Shown in pieces: positions 40,873 through 49,897 of a stretch of 64,000 bases of DNA. A program made the translations under genes and the position numbers. The stretch spans positions 1-64,000 of the forward strand of contig NZ_JADEYH010000020.1 of NCBI RefSeq assembly GCF_017114865.1. The letters run 5' to 3'. The notes beneath the pieces were generated by a model, which saw only the letters and a program-made list of their open reading frames with translations, did not search any database and was not told the origin of the DNA. The stretch comes from Streptomyces verrucosisporus. Lineage in GTDB: Bacteria; Actinomycetota; Actinomycetes; Streptomycetales; Streptomycetaceae. Every line of letters begins with the position of its first letter. The first letter of the stretch is position 1.

Positions 40873-41745
40873 TCAGACGTCGACGCCCTTGCCGGCCAGG
40901 TAGGTGATCGGGTTGAAGTCCGAACCGTAGTGGGCGCCGTTGCGGGCCTCGAAGTGCAGGTGCGGGCCGGTGCTGTTGCCGGTGGAGCCGACCGCGCCGA
41001 TGTGCTGGCCGCCGTCGACCTTCTGGCCCGCCGAGACCTCGGTGGCGGACAGGTGGGCGTACTGGGTGTACTTGCCGTCGTCGTGGCGGATGACGACCTG
41101 GTTGCCGTACGCGCCGCCCCAGCCGACCGTCACCACGGTGCCCGGGCCGACGGACCGCACCGGGGTGCCGGTGTTGGCGGGGAAGTCGATGCCGCTGTGC
41201 TTGCCGGAGGACCAGGAGGCGCCGGCCTGCTTGTAGGTGGTGGTGGTGTCCACACCCGCGACCGGGTCGACGTAGCCGGTGGCCGAACGGCGCTCGGCGG
41301 AGCGGTCGGCGCGCTCGTTCGCGCGCTCGGCCTCGGCGGCCTCACGCTTCTCGGCGGCGGCCTTCTCGGCCTCGCGCTTCTCGGCGGCCTCGCGCTCGGC
41401 GGCGGCCTTCTCGGCCTCCTCGGCCTTCTCCTCGGCGGCGTCGGCGACGCGCTGCTGGGCCTGGGCCTGGGCCCTGACGTCGTCGGCGATCGTGTCACCG
41501 ACGGCCATGGCCTGGACGAAGCCCAGGGCGTAGGTCCCCGAGCCCCCCTCCGGAGCGGCGATCGCGGGGGTGGCGGCTGCGCCGACCACGCCGGTGACGG
41601 TCAGGGCGGCGGCTCCGGCCAGGCCCACGCGGGTGCGCACGGAGCGGCTGGAGAGGTGGTGCTTCTCGGTGAGGCTCTCGGTGAGCCCGGTGAGCTTTCC
41701 GGTCAGCTTCTCGGCGAGCTGCGCGGTGGCACGGGTGAACGCCAT
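40873..41745 (-). CDS. Secreted M23-family peptidoglycan endopeptidase
   Basis: A 290-residue LytM-type zinc peptidase. A long basic N-region precedes the hydrophobic signal core (VGLAGAAALTVTGVVGAAA, residues 40-58) with cleavage probably after AIA. Residues 88-152 are a Lys/Glu/Ala coiled coil. The peptidase domain holds H183 and D187 (KHSGIDF), YAHLS at 229-233 and HLH at 262-264, all metal or catalytic positions. It should cleave stem-peptide cross-links in the wall. The c-di-AMP riboswitch in its leader links expression to osmotic and cell-cycle signals. ATG at 41745. Confidence 0.93.
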   Translation of the reverse strand: MAFTRATAQLAEKLTGKLTGLTESLTEKHHLSSRSVRTRVGLAGAAALTVTGVVGAAATPAIAAPEGGSGTYALGFVQAMAVGDTIADDVRAQAQAQQRVADAAEEKAEEAEKAAAEREAAEKREAEKAAAEKREAAEAERANERADRSAERRSATGYVDPVAGVDTTTTYKQAGASWSSGKHSGIDFPANTGTPVRSVGPGTVVTVGWGGAYGNQVVIRHDDGKYTQYAHLSATEVSAGQKVDGGQHIGAVGSTGNSTGPHLHFEARNGAHYGSDFNPITYLAGKGVDV

Positions 41746-41772
41746 GGGTGGCGTGCTCCTTTCCTTCCTTCT

Positions 41773-41945
41773 CGCCTACCGGGTTAGCTGTCGGGTTCGG
41801 AGCAGGAAGGTCTCCTACGGGCGCACGGCCCGATTCACCCCAGGTGCCTCGGAAGAGGACCGCTCCCGCGTGTGAAGGGCGGGAGGGTGGGTCCCCGGCT
41901 CCCCCGCTCGGGGGACTCGGCGATCACTGCCGTCGGCCGCGGTCG
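41773..41945 (-). promoter_or_regulatory. ydaO-type c-di-AMP riboswitch
   Basis: The minus-strand leader contains, in order, GATCGCCGAGTCCCC, GGGGGAGCCGGGGACCCACC, GCACCTGGGGTGAATCGGGC and CTCCGAACCCGACAGCTAAC. This is the conserved skeleton of the ydaO/yuaA class. It ends about 30 bases before the M23 start. In actinobacteria this class commonly precedes cell-wall hydrolases and resuscitation factors and turns expression off when c-di-AMP is bound. Ends are approximate. Confidence 0.93.
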
Positions 41946-42072
41946 CGGTCACTTCTGACGGCCAGCGGGATCGACGCTAAACGGACAAATTTGAGCGAGC
42001 AAGCAAAAAGCGGCTTTTGTAGGCCATGCCACATGAGCCACCCACCGGAACGGCCCAAAACCGGACATACGC

Positions 42073-42106
42073 AAGGCCCTTGGTGTGGCATCCCACCAAG
42101 GGCCTT
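42073..42106. terminator. Hairpin after the M16 operon
   Basis: AAGGCCCTTGGTG pairs with CACCAAGGGCCTT around TGGCATCC. It lies 32 bases beyond the stop of the second M16 gene (minus strand) and upstream of the riboswitch promoter region. Confidence 0.88.
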
Positions 42107-42137
42107 ACGCTGTGCGGCCGCCGCGAGGCGGCCGGGG

Positions 42138-43541
42138 TCACTGGTCCGTGACGACCGTCACCTCTCCGATGCCCAGGTCGCGCACCGTGTCGGCGATCTG
42201 TGACGCGTCTCCCACCAGCACCGTCACCAGACGGTCCACGGGGAAGGCCGCCACGGCCGCCGCCGTCGCCTCCACCGTGCCGGTCCCGGCGAGACGGGCG
42301 TACAGCTTCGCCTGGTAGTCGTCGGGGAGGTGCTGTTCCACCTGGTCGGCGAGGGTGCCGGCGACGGCCGCCGCCGTCTCGTAGCGCAGCGGGGCCACCC
42401 CCACCAGGTTCTGCACGGCCGTGTCGCGCTCGGCGTCGGTGAGACCCTCCTGCGCCAGGGTGCGCAGCACGCGCCACAGGTCCTCCAGAGCGGGACCCGT
42501 CACATCGGTGGCCACCGAGCCGTTGATCGCCAGCATCGAGGCGCCGGTGCCCTCGGGCGAGGAACGCAGAACCTGGGCGAAGGCCCGTACGCCGTAGGTG
42601 TAGCCCTTCTCCTCGCGCAGCACCCGGTCCAGGCGGGAGGTGAGCGTGCCGCCCAGGCAGTACGTGCCCAGCACCTGTGCGGGCCAGACCCGGTCGTGCC
42701 GGTCGGGGCCGATCCTGCCGATGAGCAGCTGGGTCTGCACCGCTCCGGGCCGGTCCACGACGATCACCCGGCCGGTGTCGTCCGCCGTGATCGGCGGGAC
42801 CGGGCGGGGCCCGGCGGCCGCGCCCTTCCAGTCGCCGAGGGTCCCGGCCAGCGCCTTGTCCAGGTCCACCCCGGTGAAGTCGCCGACCACCACGGCCGTG
42901 GCCGTCGAGGGCCGCACATGCTCCGCGTAGAAGGCGCGCACCGCCTCGGCGTCGATGTTCCCGATGGTCTCCTCGGCTCCCTGGCGGGGACGCGAGAGCC
43001 GGGAGTCGGCCGGGAACAGCTCCTTCGACAGCGCGATGGCCGCCCGGCGGGCGGGATTGGCCAGCTCGTGCGGGATCTCGTCCAGGCGGTTGCGCACCAG
43101 CCGCTCGACCTCGCCCTCGGGGAAGGCGGGAGCGCGCAGCGCGTCGGCGAGCAGGCCCAGCGCCCTGGTCAGCCGGGAGGCCGGGACCTCGAGGGAGACC
43201 CGTACGCCGGGGTGGTCGGCGTGCGCGTCCAGGGTGGCGCCGCACCGCTCCAGCTCGGCGGCGAACTCCTCGGCGCTGTGCCGGTCGGTGCCCTCGCTCA
43301 GCGCCCGGGCCATGATCCCGGCCACGCCCTCCCGGTCACGGGGCTCGGTCTCCAGCGGCGCGACGAGGTTGACCTCGACGGCCACGACCTTCTGGCCGGG
43401 GCGGTGGCAGCGCAGCACGGTCAGCCCGTTGGGCAGCTCACCGCGCTCGGGGGCGGGGAACGCCCACGGCCTGGGCTCGCCGCCGCGGGGCTGGGGGTGG
43501 AACTCCATCGACATTCCGTTCTGGGCCGTGGTGTCGCTCAC
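42138..43541 (-). CDS. M16-family protein, non-catalytic partner
   Basis: A 467-residue insulinase-fold protein. It aligns with M16 peptidases throughout (GLTVLRCHRPGQKVVAVEV, then FYAEHVRPSTATAVVVGDF), but the zinc motif HxxEH is absent where GIMARALSEGTDRHSAEEFA stands. The C-terminal half keeps the REEKGYTYGVRA loop that positions substrate in heterodimeric M16B enzymes. GTG at 43541 overlaps the upstream stop by four bases (GTGA), so it is made stoichiometrically with the active subunit, as in the mitochondrial processing peptidase alpha/beta pair. Confidence 0.9.
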   Translation of the reverse strand: MSDTTAQNGMSMEFHPQPRGGEPRPWAFPAPERGELPNGLTVLRCHRPGQKVVAVEVNLVAPLETEPRDREGVAGIMARALSEGTDRHSAEEFAAELERCGATLDAHADHPGVRVSLEVPASRLTRALGLLADALRAPAFPEGEVERLVRNRLDEIPHELANPARRAAIALSKELFPADSRLSRPRQGAEETIGNIDAEAVRAFYAEHVRPSTATAVVVGDFTGVDLDKALAGTLGDWKGAAAGPRPVPPITADDTGRVIVVDRPGAVQTQLLIGRIGPDRHDRVWPAQVLGTYCLGGTLTSRLDRVLREEKGYTYGVRAFAQVLRSSPEGTGASMLAINGSVATDVTGPALEDLWRVLRTLAQEGLTDAERDTAVQNLVGVAPLRYETAAAVAGTLADQVEQHLPDDYQAKLYARLAGTGTVEATAAAVAAFPVDRLVTVLVGDASQIADTVRDLGIGEVTVVTDQ

Positions 43542-44932
43542 TGAGCGGCCTCCTGGTCGTGGGTGTCGGCGGCGGTGCCGGTCTCGGAGACGGTGGCGCC
43601 CTCGGAGACGTCGGCCGCGGTGTCGGGGGCGGTCTCCTGGGTGGGCTCGTAGATCAGCACCGCGCGGTTGTCGGGGCGCAGCCGGGCCGCGGCCACCTCG
43701 CGCACCTCTTCGGCGGTGACCTGGAGCACGCGCTCCACCGCGGTCAGGGCGAGCTGGGGGTCGCCGAACAGCACCGCGTAGCGGCACAGCTCGTCGGCGC
43801 GGCCGCCGACCGTGGCCAGCCGGTCCAGCCACTCGCGCTCCAGCAGCGCCTGGGCGCGCTCCATCTCCGCCGGGGTCGGCCCCTCCTGCGCGAAACGGGC
43901 CAGCTCCTCGTCGACCGCCCGCTCGATGTCGGCGATCTCGGCGTCGCCGGAGGCCTTCACGTCCAGCCATCCCATCGAGGGCGCCCCCGCCAGCCGCAGC
44001 ATGCCGAAACCGGCGGTGACGGCGGTGCGGTCGCGGCGGACCAGACGGGTCTGCAGGCGGGAGGACTCGCCGCCGCCGAGCACCGTCAGCGCCAGGTCGG
44101 CGGCGTCCGCCTCACGGGTGCCGTCGTGCGGCAGCCGGTAGGCGGCCATCATCGCCCGGGAGGGCACCTCCTCGTGGAGGACCTGCTTGACCTCCTCGCC
44201 GATGACGTCCGGCAGGGAGCCGTCCCGCGGCGGCCGCTTGCCCTCGTGGGAGGGGATGGAGCCGAAGTACTTCTCGGCCCAGGCGAGCGTGCGCTCCGGG
44301 TCGATGTCGCCGACGACCGCCAGCACGGCGTTGTTCGGCGCGTAGTAGGTGCGGAAGAAGTCCCGCGCGTCCTCCAGGGAAGCGGCGTCCAGGTCGGCCA
44401 TGGAGCCGATCGGGGTGTGGTGGTACGGGTGGCCCTCGGGGTAGACCATCGCCGTCAGCCTCTCGAACGCCGTGCCGTAGGGCACGTTGTCGTACCGCTG
44501 ACGGCGCTCGTTCTTCACCACGTCGCGCTGGTTCTCCATGGACTCCTCGTCCAGGGCGGCCAGCAGCGACCCCATGCGGTCGGCCTCCAGCCACAGCGCC
44601 AGCTCCAGCTGGTGGGCGGGCATCGTCTCGAAGTAGTTGGTGCGCTCGAAGCTGGTGGTGCCGTTGAGCGAGCCGCCCGCCCCCTGCACCAGCTCGAAGT
44701 GACCGTTCCCCTTCACCTGGGCCGATCCCTGGAACATCAGGTGCTCGAAGAGGTGCGCCAGACCCGTGCGCCCGGCGACCTCGTGGCGCGACCCGACGTC
44801 GTACCAGAGGCAGACCGCGGCGACCGGCGTCTGATGGTCCTCGGAAAGCACCACGCGCAGGCCGTTGGCCAGCCGGTGCTCGGTCGCCGTCAGGCCGCCG
44901 GCGGTGGGCGGAGGGGAGGCCGTGTGAGCCAT
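43538..44932 (-). CDS. M16-family zinc peptidase, catalytic subunit
   Basis: A 464-residue M16B peptidase. The inverted zinc motif HLFEH at about residue 60 (RTGLAHLFEHLMFQGS) and the distal glutamate in ENQRDVVKNERRQR complete the active site. The C-terminal half is the second M16 domain, ending in a Thr/Glu/Ala-rich tail. There is no signal peptide, so it works in the cytoplasm, probably degrading or processing peptides together with the inactive partner encoded next. ATG at 44932, divergent from parC. Confidence 0.92.
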   Translation of the reverse strand: MAHTASPPPTAGGLTATEHRLANGLRVVLSEDHQTPVAAVCLWYDVGSRHEVAGRTGLAHLFEHLMFQGSAQVKGNGHFELVQGAGGSLNGTTSFERTNYFETMPAHQLELALWLEADRMGSLLAALDEESMENQRDVVKNERRQRYDNVPYGTAFERLTAMVYPEGHPYHHTPIGSMADLDAASLEDARDFFRTYYAPNNAVLAVVGDIDPERTLAWAEKYFGSIPSHEGKRPPRDGSLPDVIGEEVKQVLHEEVPSRAMMAAYRLPHDGTREADAADLALTVLGGGESSRLQTRLVRRDRTAVTAGFGMLRLAGAPSMGWLDVKASGDAEIADIERAVDEELARFAQEGPTPAEMERAQALLEREWLDRLATVGGRADELCRYAVLFGDPQLALTAVERVLQVTAEEVREVAAARLRPDNRAVLIYEPTQETAPDTAADVSEGATVSETGTAADTHDQEAAQ

Positions 44933-45148
44933 GGGCAGGGAGTCCCTTCGATCGCGATCGCGGACCGCGTTCTCACAACGCGTGTGTGGTCACTGTATGC
45001 AAGCGGCCGGACAAAGCGCGAAGTTCCCGTACGGTTCGGGGCGGGGACCGGAGTGTCGGTGCCGAGGTCCACAATGGTGCCCGTCCGTCCCCATGCCCCG
45101 GCACGGGGACACACAGTCCGCAGTAAGCAAGAAGGAGTCGCAGCCGCG

Positions 45149-47596
45149 ATGGCCCGCCGCAGCACGAAGACCCCGCCGTCCGGGGGAGAGTTCGAGGAGC
45201 GCGTCCTCGACATCGACGTCGTCGACGAGATGCAGGGCTCCTTCCTGGAGTACGCCTACTCGGTCATCTACTCGCGCGCCCTGCCCGACGCACGCGACGG
45301 GCTCAAGCCGGTCCACCGGCGGATCCTCTATCAGATGCACGAGATGGGGCTGCGGCCGGAGCGCGGCTACGTCAAGTGCGCCCGCGTCGTCGGCGAGGTG
45401 ATGGGCAAGCTCCACCCGCACGGCGACAGCGCCATCTACGACGCGCTGGTGCGCCTGGCCCAGCCCTTCTCCATGCGGCTGCCGCTGGTGGACGGGCACG
45501 GCAACTTCGGCTCGCTGGGCAACGACGACCCGCCCGCCGCCATGCGCTACACCGAGTGCCGCTCCGCCCCGGCGGCCGGGCTGATGGTCGAGTCGATCGA
45601 CGAGGACACCGTCGACTTCGCGCCCAACTACGACGGCAGCGAGTCCGAGCCGTCCGTGCTGCCCTCGGCCTACCCGAACCTGCTGGTCAACGGCGCCTCC
45701 GGCATCGCGGTCGGCATGGCCACCAACATGCCCCCGCACAACCTGGGCGAGGTGATCGCCGCCGCCCGGCACCTGATCAAGCACCCCGGCGCGGACCTGG
45801 AGACGCTGATGCGTTTCGTGCCGGGCCCGGACCTGCCCACCGGCGGCCGGATCGTCGGGCTGCAGGGGGTCAAGGACGCCTATGCCAAGGGGCGCGGCAC
45901 CTTCAAGATCCGCGCCACGGTCTCGGTGGAGAACGTCACCGCGCGCCGCAAGGGCCTGGTCGTCACCGAACTGCCCTTCAACGTCGGCCCCGAGAAGGTC
46001 ATCTCCAAGATCAAGGACCTGGTCAACGGCAAGAAGATCCAGGGTATCGCCGACGTCAAGGACCTCACCGACCGCGAGCACGGGCTGCGGCTGGTCATCG
46101 AGATCAAGAACGGCTTCAACCCCGAAGCCGTGCTGGAGCAGCTCTACAAGCTGACGCCGATGGAGGAGTCCTTCGGCATCAACAACGTCGCCCTGGTCGA
46201 CGGCCAGCCGCTGACCCTGGGCCTGAAGGAGCTGCTGGAGGTCTACGTCGACCACCGCTTCACCGTGGTGCGGCGGCGCAGCGAGTTCCGGCGCGGCAAG
46301 CGTCGCGACCGGCTGCACCTGGTCGAGGGCCTGCTGGTGGCGCTGGTCGACATCGACGAGGTCATCCGGATCATCCGCTCCAGCGAGAACGCCGCGCAGG
46401 CCAAGGAGTCGCTGATCGAGCGGTTCGGCCTGTCCGAGGTGCAGACGCAGTACATCCTCGACACCCCGCTGCGCAGGCTGACGAAGTTCGACCGCATCGA
46501 GCTGGAGTCCGAGCGCGACCGGCTGAACGCCGAGATCGAGGAGCTGACCCGCATCCTGGAGTCCGACGCGGAGCTGCGCAGGCTGGTCTCCTCGGAGCTG
46601 TCCGCGGTCGCCAGGAAGTACGGCACCCCGCGCCGCACCGAGCTGCTGTCCTCGGCGGACGTTCCGGCGGCGGCCGTTCCGCTCCAGGTGGCGGACGACC
46701 CGTGCCGGGTGCTGCTGTCCTCCACAGGGCTGCTGGCCCGCACCGCGGGCGGCGAGCCGGCCCTCGACTCCTCCGCCAAGCGCCGCAAGCACGACGTGGT
46801 CGTCTCGGCCGTCCCCGCGACGGCCCGGGGCGAGGTGGGGGCGGTGACCTCCGCGGGGCGCCTGCTGCGGATCTCGGTCATCGACCTGCCTCAGCTTCCG
46901 GAGAACTCCGCGCCGAACCTGGCGGGCGGGGCCCGGTTCACGGAGTTCCTCTCCCTGAAGGACGGCGAGGATCTGGTGTGCCTCACCACCCTGGACGAGT
47001 CCTCGCCGGGGCTGGCGCTGGGCACGGAGCAGGGCGTGGTCAAACGGGTGGTGCCCGACTATCCGTCCAACAAGGGCGAGTTGGAGGTCATCTCCCTCAA
47101 GGAGGGCGACCGGATCGTCGGCGCGGTGGAGCTGCGCACCGGCGAGGAGGACCTGGTCTTCGTCACCGACGAGGCGCAGCTGCTGCGCTTCCCCGCCGGG
47201 CAGGTCAGGCCGCAGGGACGCCCCGCCGGCGGCGTGGCGGGCGTCAAACTGGGCCAGGGAGCGAAGGTGATCTCCTTCACCGCCGTCGACCCGGCCGCCG
47301 ACGCGATGGTCTTCACCGTCGCGGGATCGAGCGGCACGCTGGCCGACGAGGTGAGCACGGCCAAGCTGACGCCGTTTGACCAGTACCCCCGCAAGGGCCG
47401 GGCCACGGGCGGGGTGCGCTGCCAGCGCTTCCTCAAGGGCGAGGACCACCTGACCTTCGCCTGGGCCGGCGCCACTCCCGCCCGCGCGGCGGACGCCAAG
47501 GGCTCCCCGGTGGACCTGCCGGAGCCGGACCCGCGCCGCGACGGCTCGGGCACCCCGCTGGCCAAGCCGGTCTCGGTGGTCGCCGGGCCGGTGTGA
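45149..47596 (+). CDS. parC: DNA topoisomerase IV subunit A
   Basis: An 815-residue type IIA topoisomerase subunit that breaks and rejoins DNA for decatenation. The catalytic tyrosine is Y134 in MRYTECRS. The quinolone-pocket helix is HPHGDSAIYDALV with S94 at the usual resistance position. The winged-helix, tower and coiled-coil segments follow (to about 490), then a beta-pinwheel C-terminal domain with LLSSTGLLARTAGG-type repeats. The sequence matches ParC rather than GyrA, and there is no GyrA-box. ATG at 45149 has GAAGGAG upstream. The partner parE lies 3 kb away on the opposite strand. Confidence 0.94.
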   Translation: MARRSTKTPPSGGEFEERVLDIDVVDEMQGSFLEYAYSVIYSRALPDARDGLKPVHRRILYQMHEMGLRPERGYVKCARVVGEVMGKLHPHGDSAIYDALVRLAQPFSMRLPLVDGHGNFGSLGNDDPPAAMRYTECRSAPAAGLMVESIDEDTVDFAPNYDGSESEPSVLPSAYPNLLVNGASGIAVGMATNMPPHNLGEVIAAARHLIKHPGADLETLMRFVPGPDLPTGGRIVGLQGVKDAYAKGRGTFKIRATVSVENVTARRKGLVVTELPFNVGPEKVISKIKDLVNGKKIQGIADVKDLTDREHGLRLVIEIKNGFNPEAVLEQLYKLTPMEESFGINNVALVDGQPLTLGLKELLEVYVDHRFTVVRRRSEFRRGKRRDRLHLVEGLLVALVDIDEVIRIIRSSENAAQAKESLIERFGLSEVQTQYILDTPLRRLTKFDRIELESERDRLNAEIEELTRILESDAELRRLVSSELSAVARKYGTPRRTELLSSADVPAAAVPLQVADDPCRVLLSSTGLLARTAGGEPALDSSAKRRKHDVVVSAVPATARGEVGAVTSAGRLLRISVIDLPQLPENSAPNLAGGARFTEFLSLKDGEDLVCLTTLDESSPGLALGTEQGVVKRVVPDYPSNKGELEVISLKEGDRIVGAVELRTGEEDLVFVTDEAQLLRFPAGQVRPQGRPAGGVAGVKLGQGAKVISFTAVDPAADAMVFTVAGSSGTLADEVSTAKLTPFDQYPRKGRATGGVRCQRFLKGEDHLTFAWAGATPARAADAKGSPVDLPEPDPRRDGSGTPLAKPVSVVAGPV

Positions 47597-47614
47597 CACC
47601 CCGGTGCGGCGGCC

Positions 47615-47644
47615 GGTGCGGCGGTCCGGTCCGGCCGCCGCACC
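47615..47644. terminator. Hairpin after parC
   Basis: GGTGCGGCGG (47615-47624) pairs with CCGCCGCACC (47635-47644). It lies between the convergent parC and CobW-type genes and can terminate both. Confidence 0.8.
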
Positions 47645-47671
47645 GCCGGGGCGTTTCGTGAGGCGGCACGC

Positions 47672-48742
47672 TCAGGGCCGTACGTAGCGCAGGACGCCCC
47701 ACATGCTGTCGGGGCTCGCCTCCCGCGGTGAGCCGGTGGCCGTGCAGGAGGCCAGCTCCTCGCGCACCGCACCGGCGTCGATGCCGGAGCCGATCAGCAC
47801 AAGCTGTGTCAGACGCGGCTCGCCGTTCTCCCACGGGCCGGGATTGAAGCGCAGAAAGCGGCCGACCGCGTGCAGCCCGTACTTCTCCCGGTGGCCGGGC
47901 ACACCGAAGTTGACGAAGCCCTTGATCCGGTACAGGCCGTCGGGCCTGCCGTCCAGGAACTCCATCAGCCTGCGCGGGTCCACCGGCTCGCCGGTGGTGA
48001 ACTCCACGCTCTGGTAGGCGGCGTGGAGGTGCGCGTCGTGCCCTTCGTGTCCGTCGCCGCATCCGTGCCCGCCCTCGCGGAGCTCGGCCCACACATCCTC
48101 GAAGGAGAGCTGACGCACGCCCTGTGCCCCGTCGTCGCGGGGGCGCGGGTCGAAGAGCAGCTCCGGGTCGACGCGCCCGTGGGAGACGGGGACGACGGGC
48201 ACGCCCCGGCCGATCCCGCGCAGCCGGCCGGCCAGGGCGGACAGCTCCTTCTCCCCGGCCCGGTCCGCCTTGTTGAGCACCACCAGATCGGCCATCGCCA
48301 CATGCCGTTCGAGCTCCGGGTGCCTGGTCCGGGTGGCCTCGAACTCCGCGGCGTCCACGACCTCCACCAGCCCGCCGTAGACGATGTTCTCCTCGTCGCT
48401 GGAGAGGATCATGCGGATCAGAGTCTCCGGCTCCGCCAGGCCACTGGCCTCCACCACGATGACGTCGATACGGGCCGAGGGACGCGCGAGGCGTTCCAGC
48501 ATGGTGTCCAGGTCGCTGGTGTCGACGGCGCAGCACAGGCAGCCGTTGCCCAGGGAGATCATCGAGTCGACCTGCCCGGCCACCGACATGGCGTCGATCT
48601 CGATGCTGCCGAAGTCGTTGACGACCACGCCGATGCGGGTGCCGCCGCTGTGGGCGAGGAGGTGGTTGAGGACGGTGGTCTTCCCCGAACCGAGGAAGCC
48701 GGCGAGCACGACGACCGGGATCCGCTTCCTGACCAAGCTCAC
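47672..48742 (-). CDS. CobW/COG0523-family GTPase, His-rich metal chaperone
   Basis: A 356-residue GTPase. The P-loop GFLGSGKTT (about residues 15-23), the metal motif GNGCLCCAV (CxCC), VVVEASGLAEPE as Walker B and LNKAD as the base-recognition motif are all present. A histidine-rich loop (GGHGCGDGHEGHDAHLHAAY) precedes the CobW C-terminal domain. The family delivers or inserts zinc, cobalt or other metals. No Zur-type box is obvious upstream. GTG at 48742 has its GGAGG only one base away, so a TTG two codons later may be the real start. Confidence 0.88.
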   Translation of the reverse strand: MSLVRKRIPVVVLAGFLGSGKTTVLNHLLAHSGGTRIGVVVNDFGSIEIDAMSVAGQVDSMISLGNGCLCCAVDTSDLDTMLERLARPSARIDVIVVEASGLAEPETLIRMILSSDEENIVYGGLVEVVDAAEFEATRTRHPELERHVAMADLVVLNKADRAGEKELSALAGRLRGIGRGVPVVPVSHGRVDPELLFDPRPRDDGAQGVRQLSFEDVWAELREGGHGCGDGHEGHDAHLHAAYQSVEFTTGEPVDPRRLMEFLDGRPDGLYRIKGFVNFGVPGHREKYGLHAVGRFLRFNPGPWENGEPRLTQLVLIGSGIDAGAVREELASCTATGSPREASPDSMWGVLRYVRP

Positions 48743-48929
48743 GCCTCCATCGTGCGGGTGGCAGCCGTACCGGAACGGCTGCCGATGGTAGCCGACGGCC
48801 TCCCTCCTCCCCGCCGCCGCCCGCGTGCCGAGGTCTGCCCCGGACCTGCGGGGATCTGCCGGGCTCCGCCTGGGCCGGCCGGCTTCCGCCGACGGGAATC
48901 CCCGGGCAGGAGCGGTTAGGCTCCCCTGT

Positions 48930-49841
48930 GTGAGTACCTGTTCGACCGCCTCCCGGGCGCTGGCCGAACCGCCGGCCGCCACCGCCGCGACCGCCCGGAC
49001 ATGGCTGCTGGTCGAGCAGCCCGGCCCGTGGGGGGCGAAGGCCCTCACCGACAGCCGTCTCGATCCGGTGCTCGGCCGTGCGCTGGAGCGTGCCGCCGCC
49101 GGCACCGGCGTACGGGTCGCGCTGATCCGCCGCCCCGGCCGCCGCCCCGACCTCCGCGGGCCCGCCCTCCGCCGCGTCTACCTCGCCCACACCGTCCCCG
49201 GCCGGTCCTGGGTGCGTACCGCCCGGCTCGCCGGCACGGACGAGCTGTACGGCCTGGACGCCGCCGCCATGGCCTCGCTCGGCGCGGGCGACCACGGCGG
49301 GCTGTGGGAGCCGTACGGCGGCGATCCCCTGGCCCTGGTGTGCACCAACGGCAGGCGCGACCGCTGCTGCGCCGTCCTGGGCCGCCCACTGGCCGCGGAG
49401 CTGGCGGGCGCCGACGCCTGCGAGGTGTGGGAGACCACCCACATCGGCGGCCACCGCTTCGCCCCCACCCTGCTGGTCCTGCCGTACGGCTACGCGTACG
49501 CCAGGCTGGGGGGCCACGCCGTCAAGGGCGTGCTGGACGAGCTGGGGCGCGGCCGGATCGTCACCGAAGGGTGCCGTGGCCGGTCCGCCTGGGAGCGGCC
49601 TGGCCAGGCCGCCGATCTGGCGGTGCGCGAGCTGACGGGCGAGGCGGGCGCCGACGCCCTGGCGGTCACCGGGAGCACGGGCGACGCCCCCCGGTGGAGC
49701 GTCACGGTGGCCCACTCCGACGGCCGCTCCTGGATCGTCACGGTCACCGAGGACACCGACGTCCCGCCCGTGGCCGCGAGCTGCGGCGCCGCGCCGTCCG
49801 TACAGCCCCGCGTGACGGCCGTTGACGTGACCCCGCTCTGA
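48930..49841 (+). CDS. Sucrase/ferredoxin-like (thioredoxin-fold [2Fe-2S]) protein
   Basis: A 303-residue protein of the sucrase/ferredoxin-like family, which has a thioredoxin fold binding a [2Fe-2S] cluster. The conserved parts are WLLVEQPGPWG near the N-terminus, LVCTNGRRDRCCAVLG with the cluster cysteines, and HIGGHRFAPTLLVLPYG. The physiological role is unclear; 'sucrase' is a historical name. GTG at 48930. It is divergent from the CobW-type gene with a 187-base gap and precedes the convergent DUF485 gene. Confidence 0.87.
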   Translation: MSTCSTASRALAEPPAATAATARTWLLVEQPGPWGAKALTDSRLDPVLGRALERAAAGTGVRVALIRRPGRRPDLRGPALRRVYLAHTVPGRSWVRTARLAGTDELYGLDAAAMASLGAGDHGGLWEPYGGDPLALVCTNGRRDRCCAVLGRPLAAELAGADACEVWETTHIGGHRFAPTLLVLPYGYAYARLGGHAVKGVLDELGRGRIVTEGCRGRSAWERPGQAADLAVRELTGEAGADALAVTGSTGDAPRWSVTVAHSDGRSWIVTVTEDTDVPPVAASCGAAPSVQPRVTAVDVTPL

Positions 49842-49897
49842 CACCTCCGCACCGGGGCCCTGGAGTGGGCCCGGTGCGTGACCCGGCGGTGTGCGGG

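Noticed and set aside
43559..45148. Upstream extension of parC by about 530 codons
   Set aside because: The frame is open by chance through the antisense of the M16 gene. The GAAGGAG site and known ParC N-terminus place the start at 45149.
48743..48929. Zur-type zinc box upstream of the CobW-type GTPase
   Set aside because: I looked for the AT-rich TGAAAATCATTTTCA-like dyad and found nothing comparable in this GC-rich gap.
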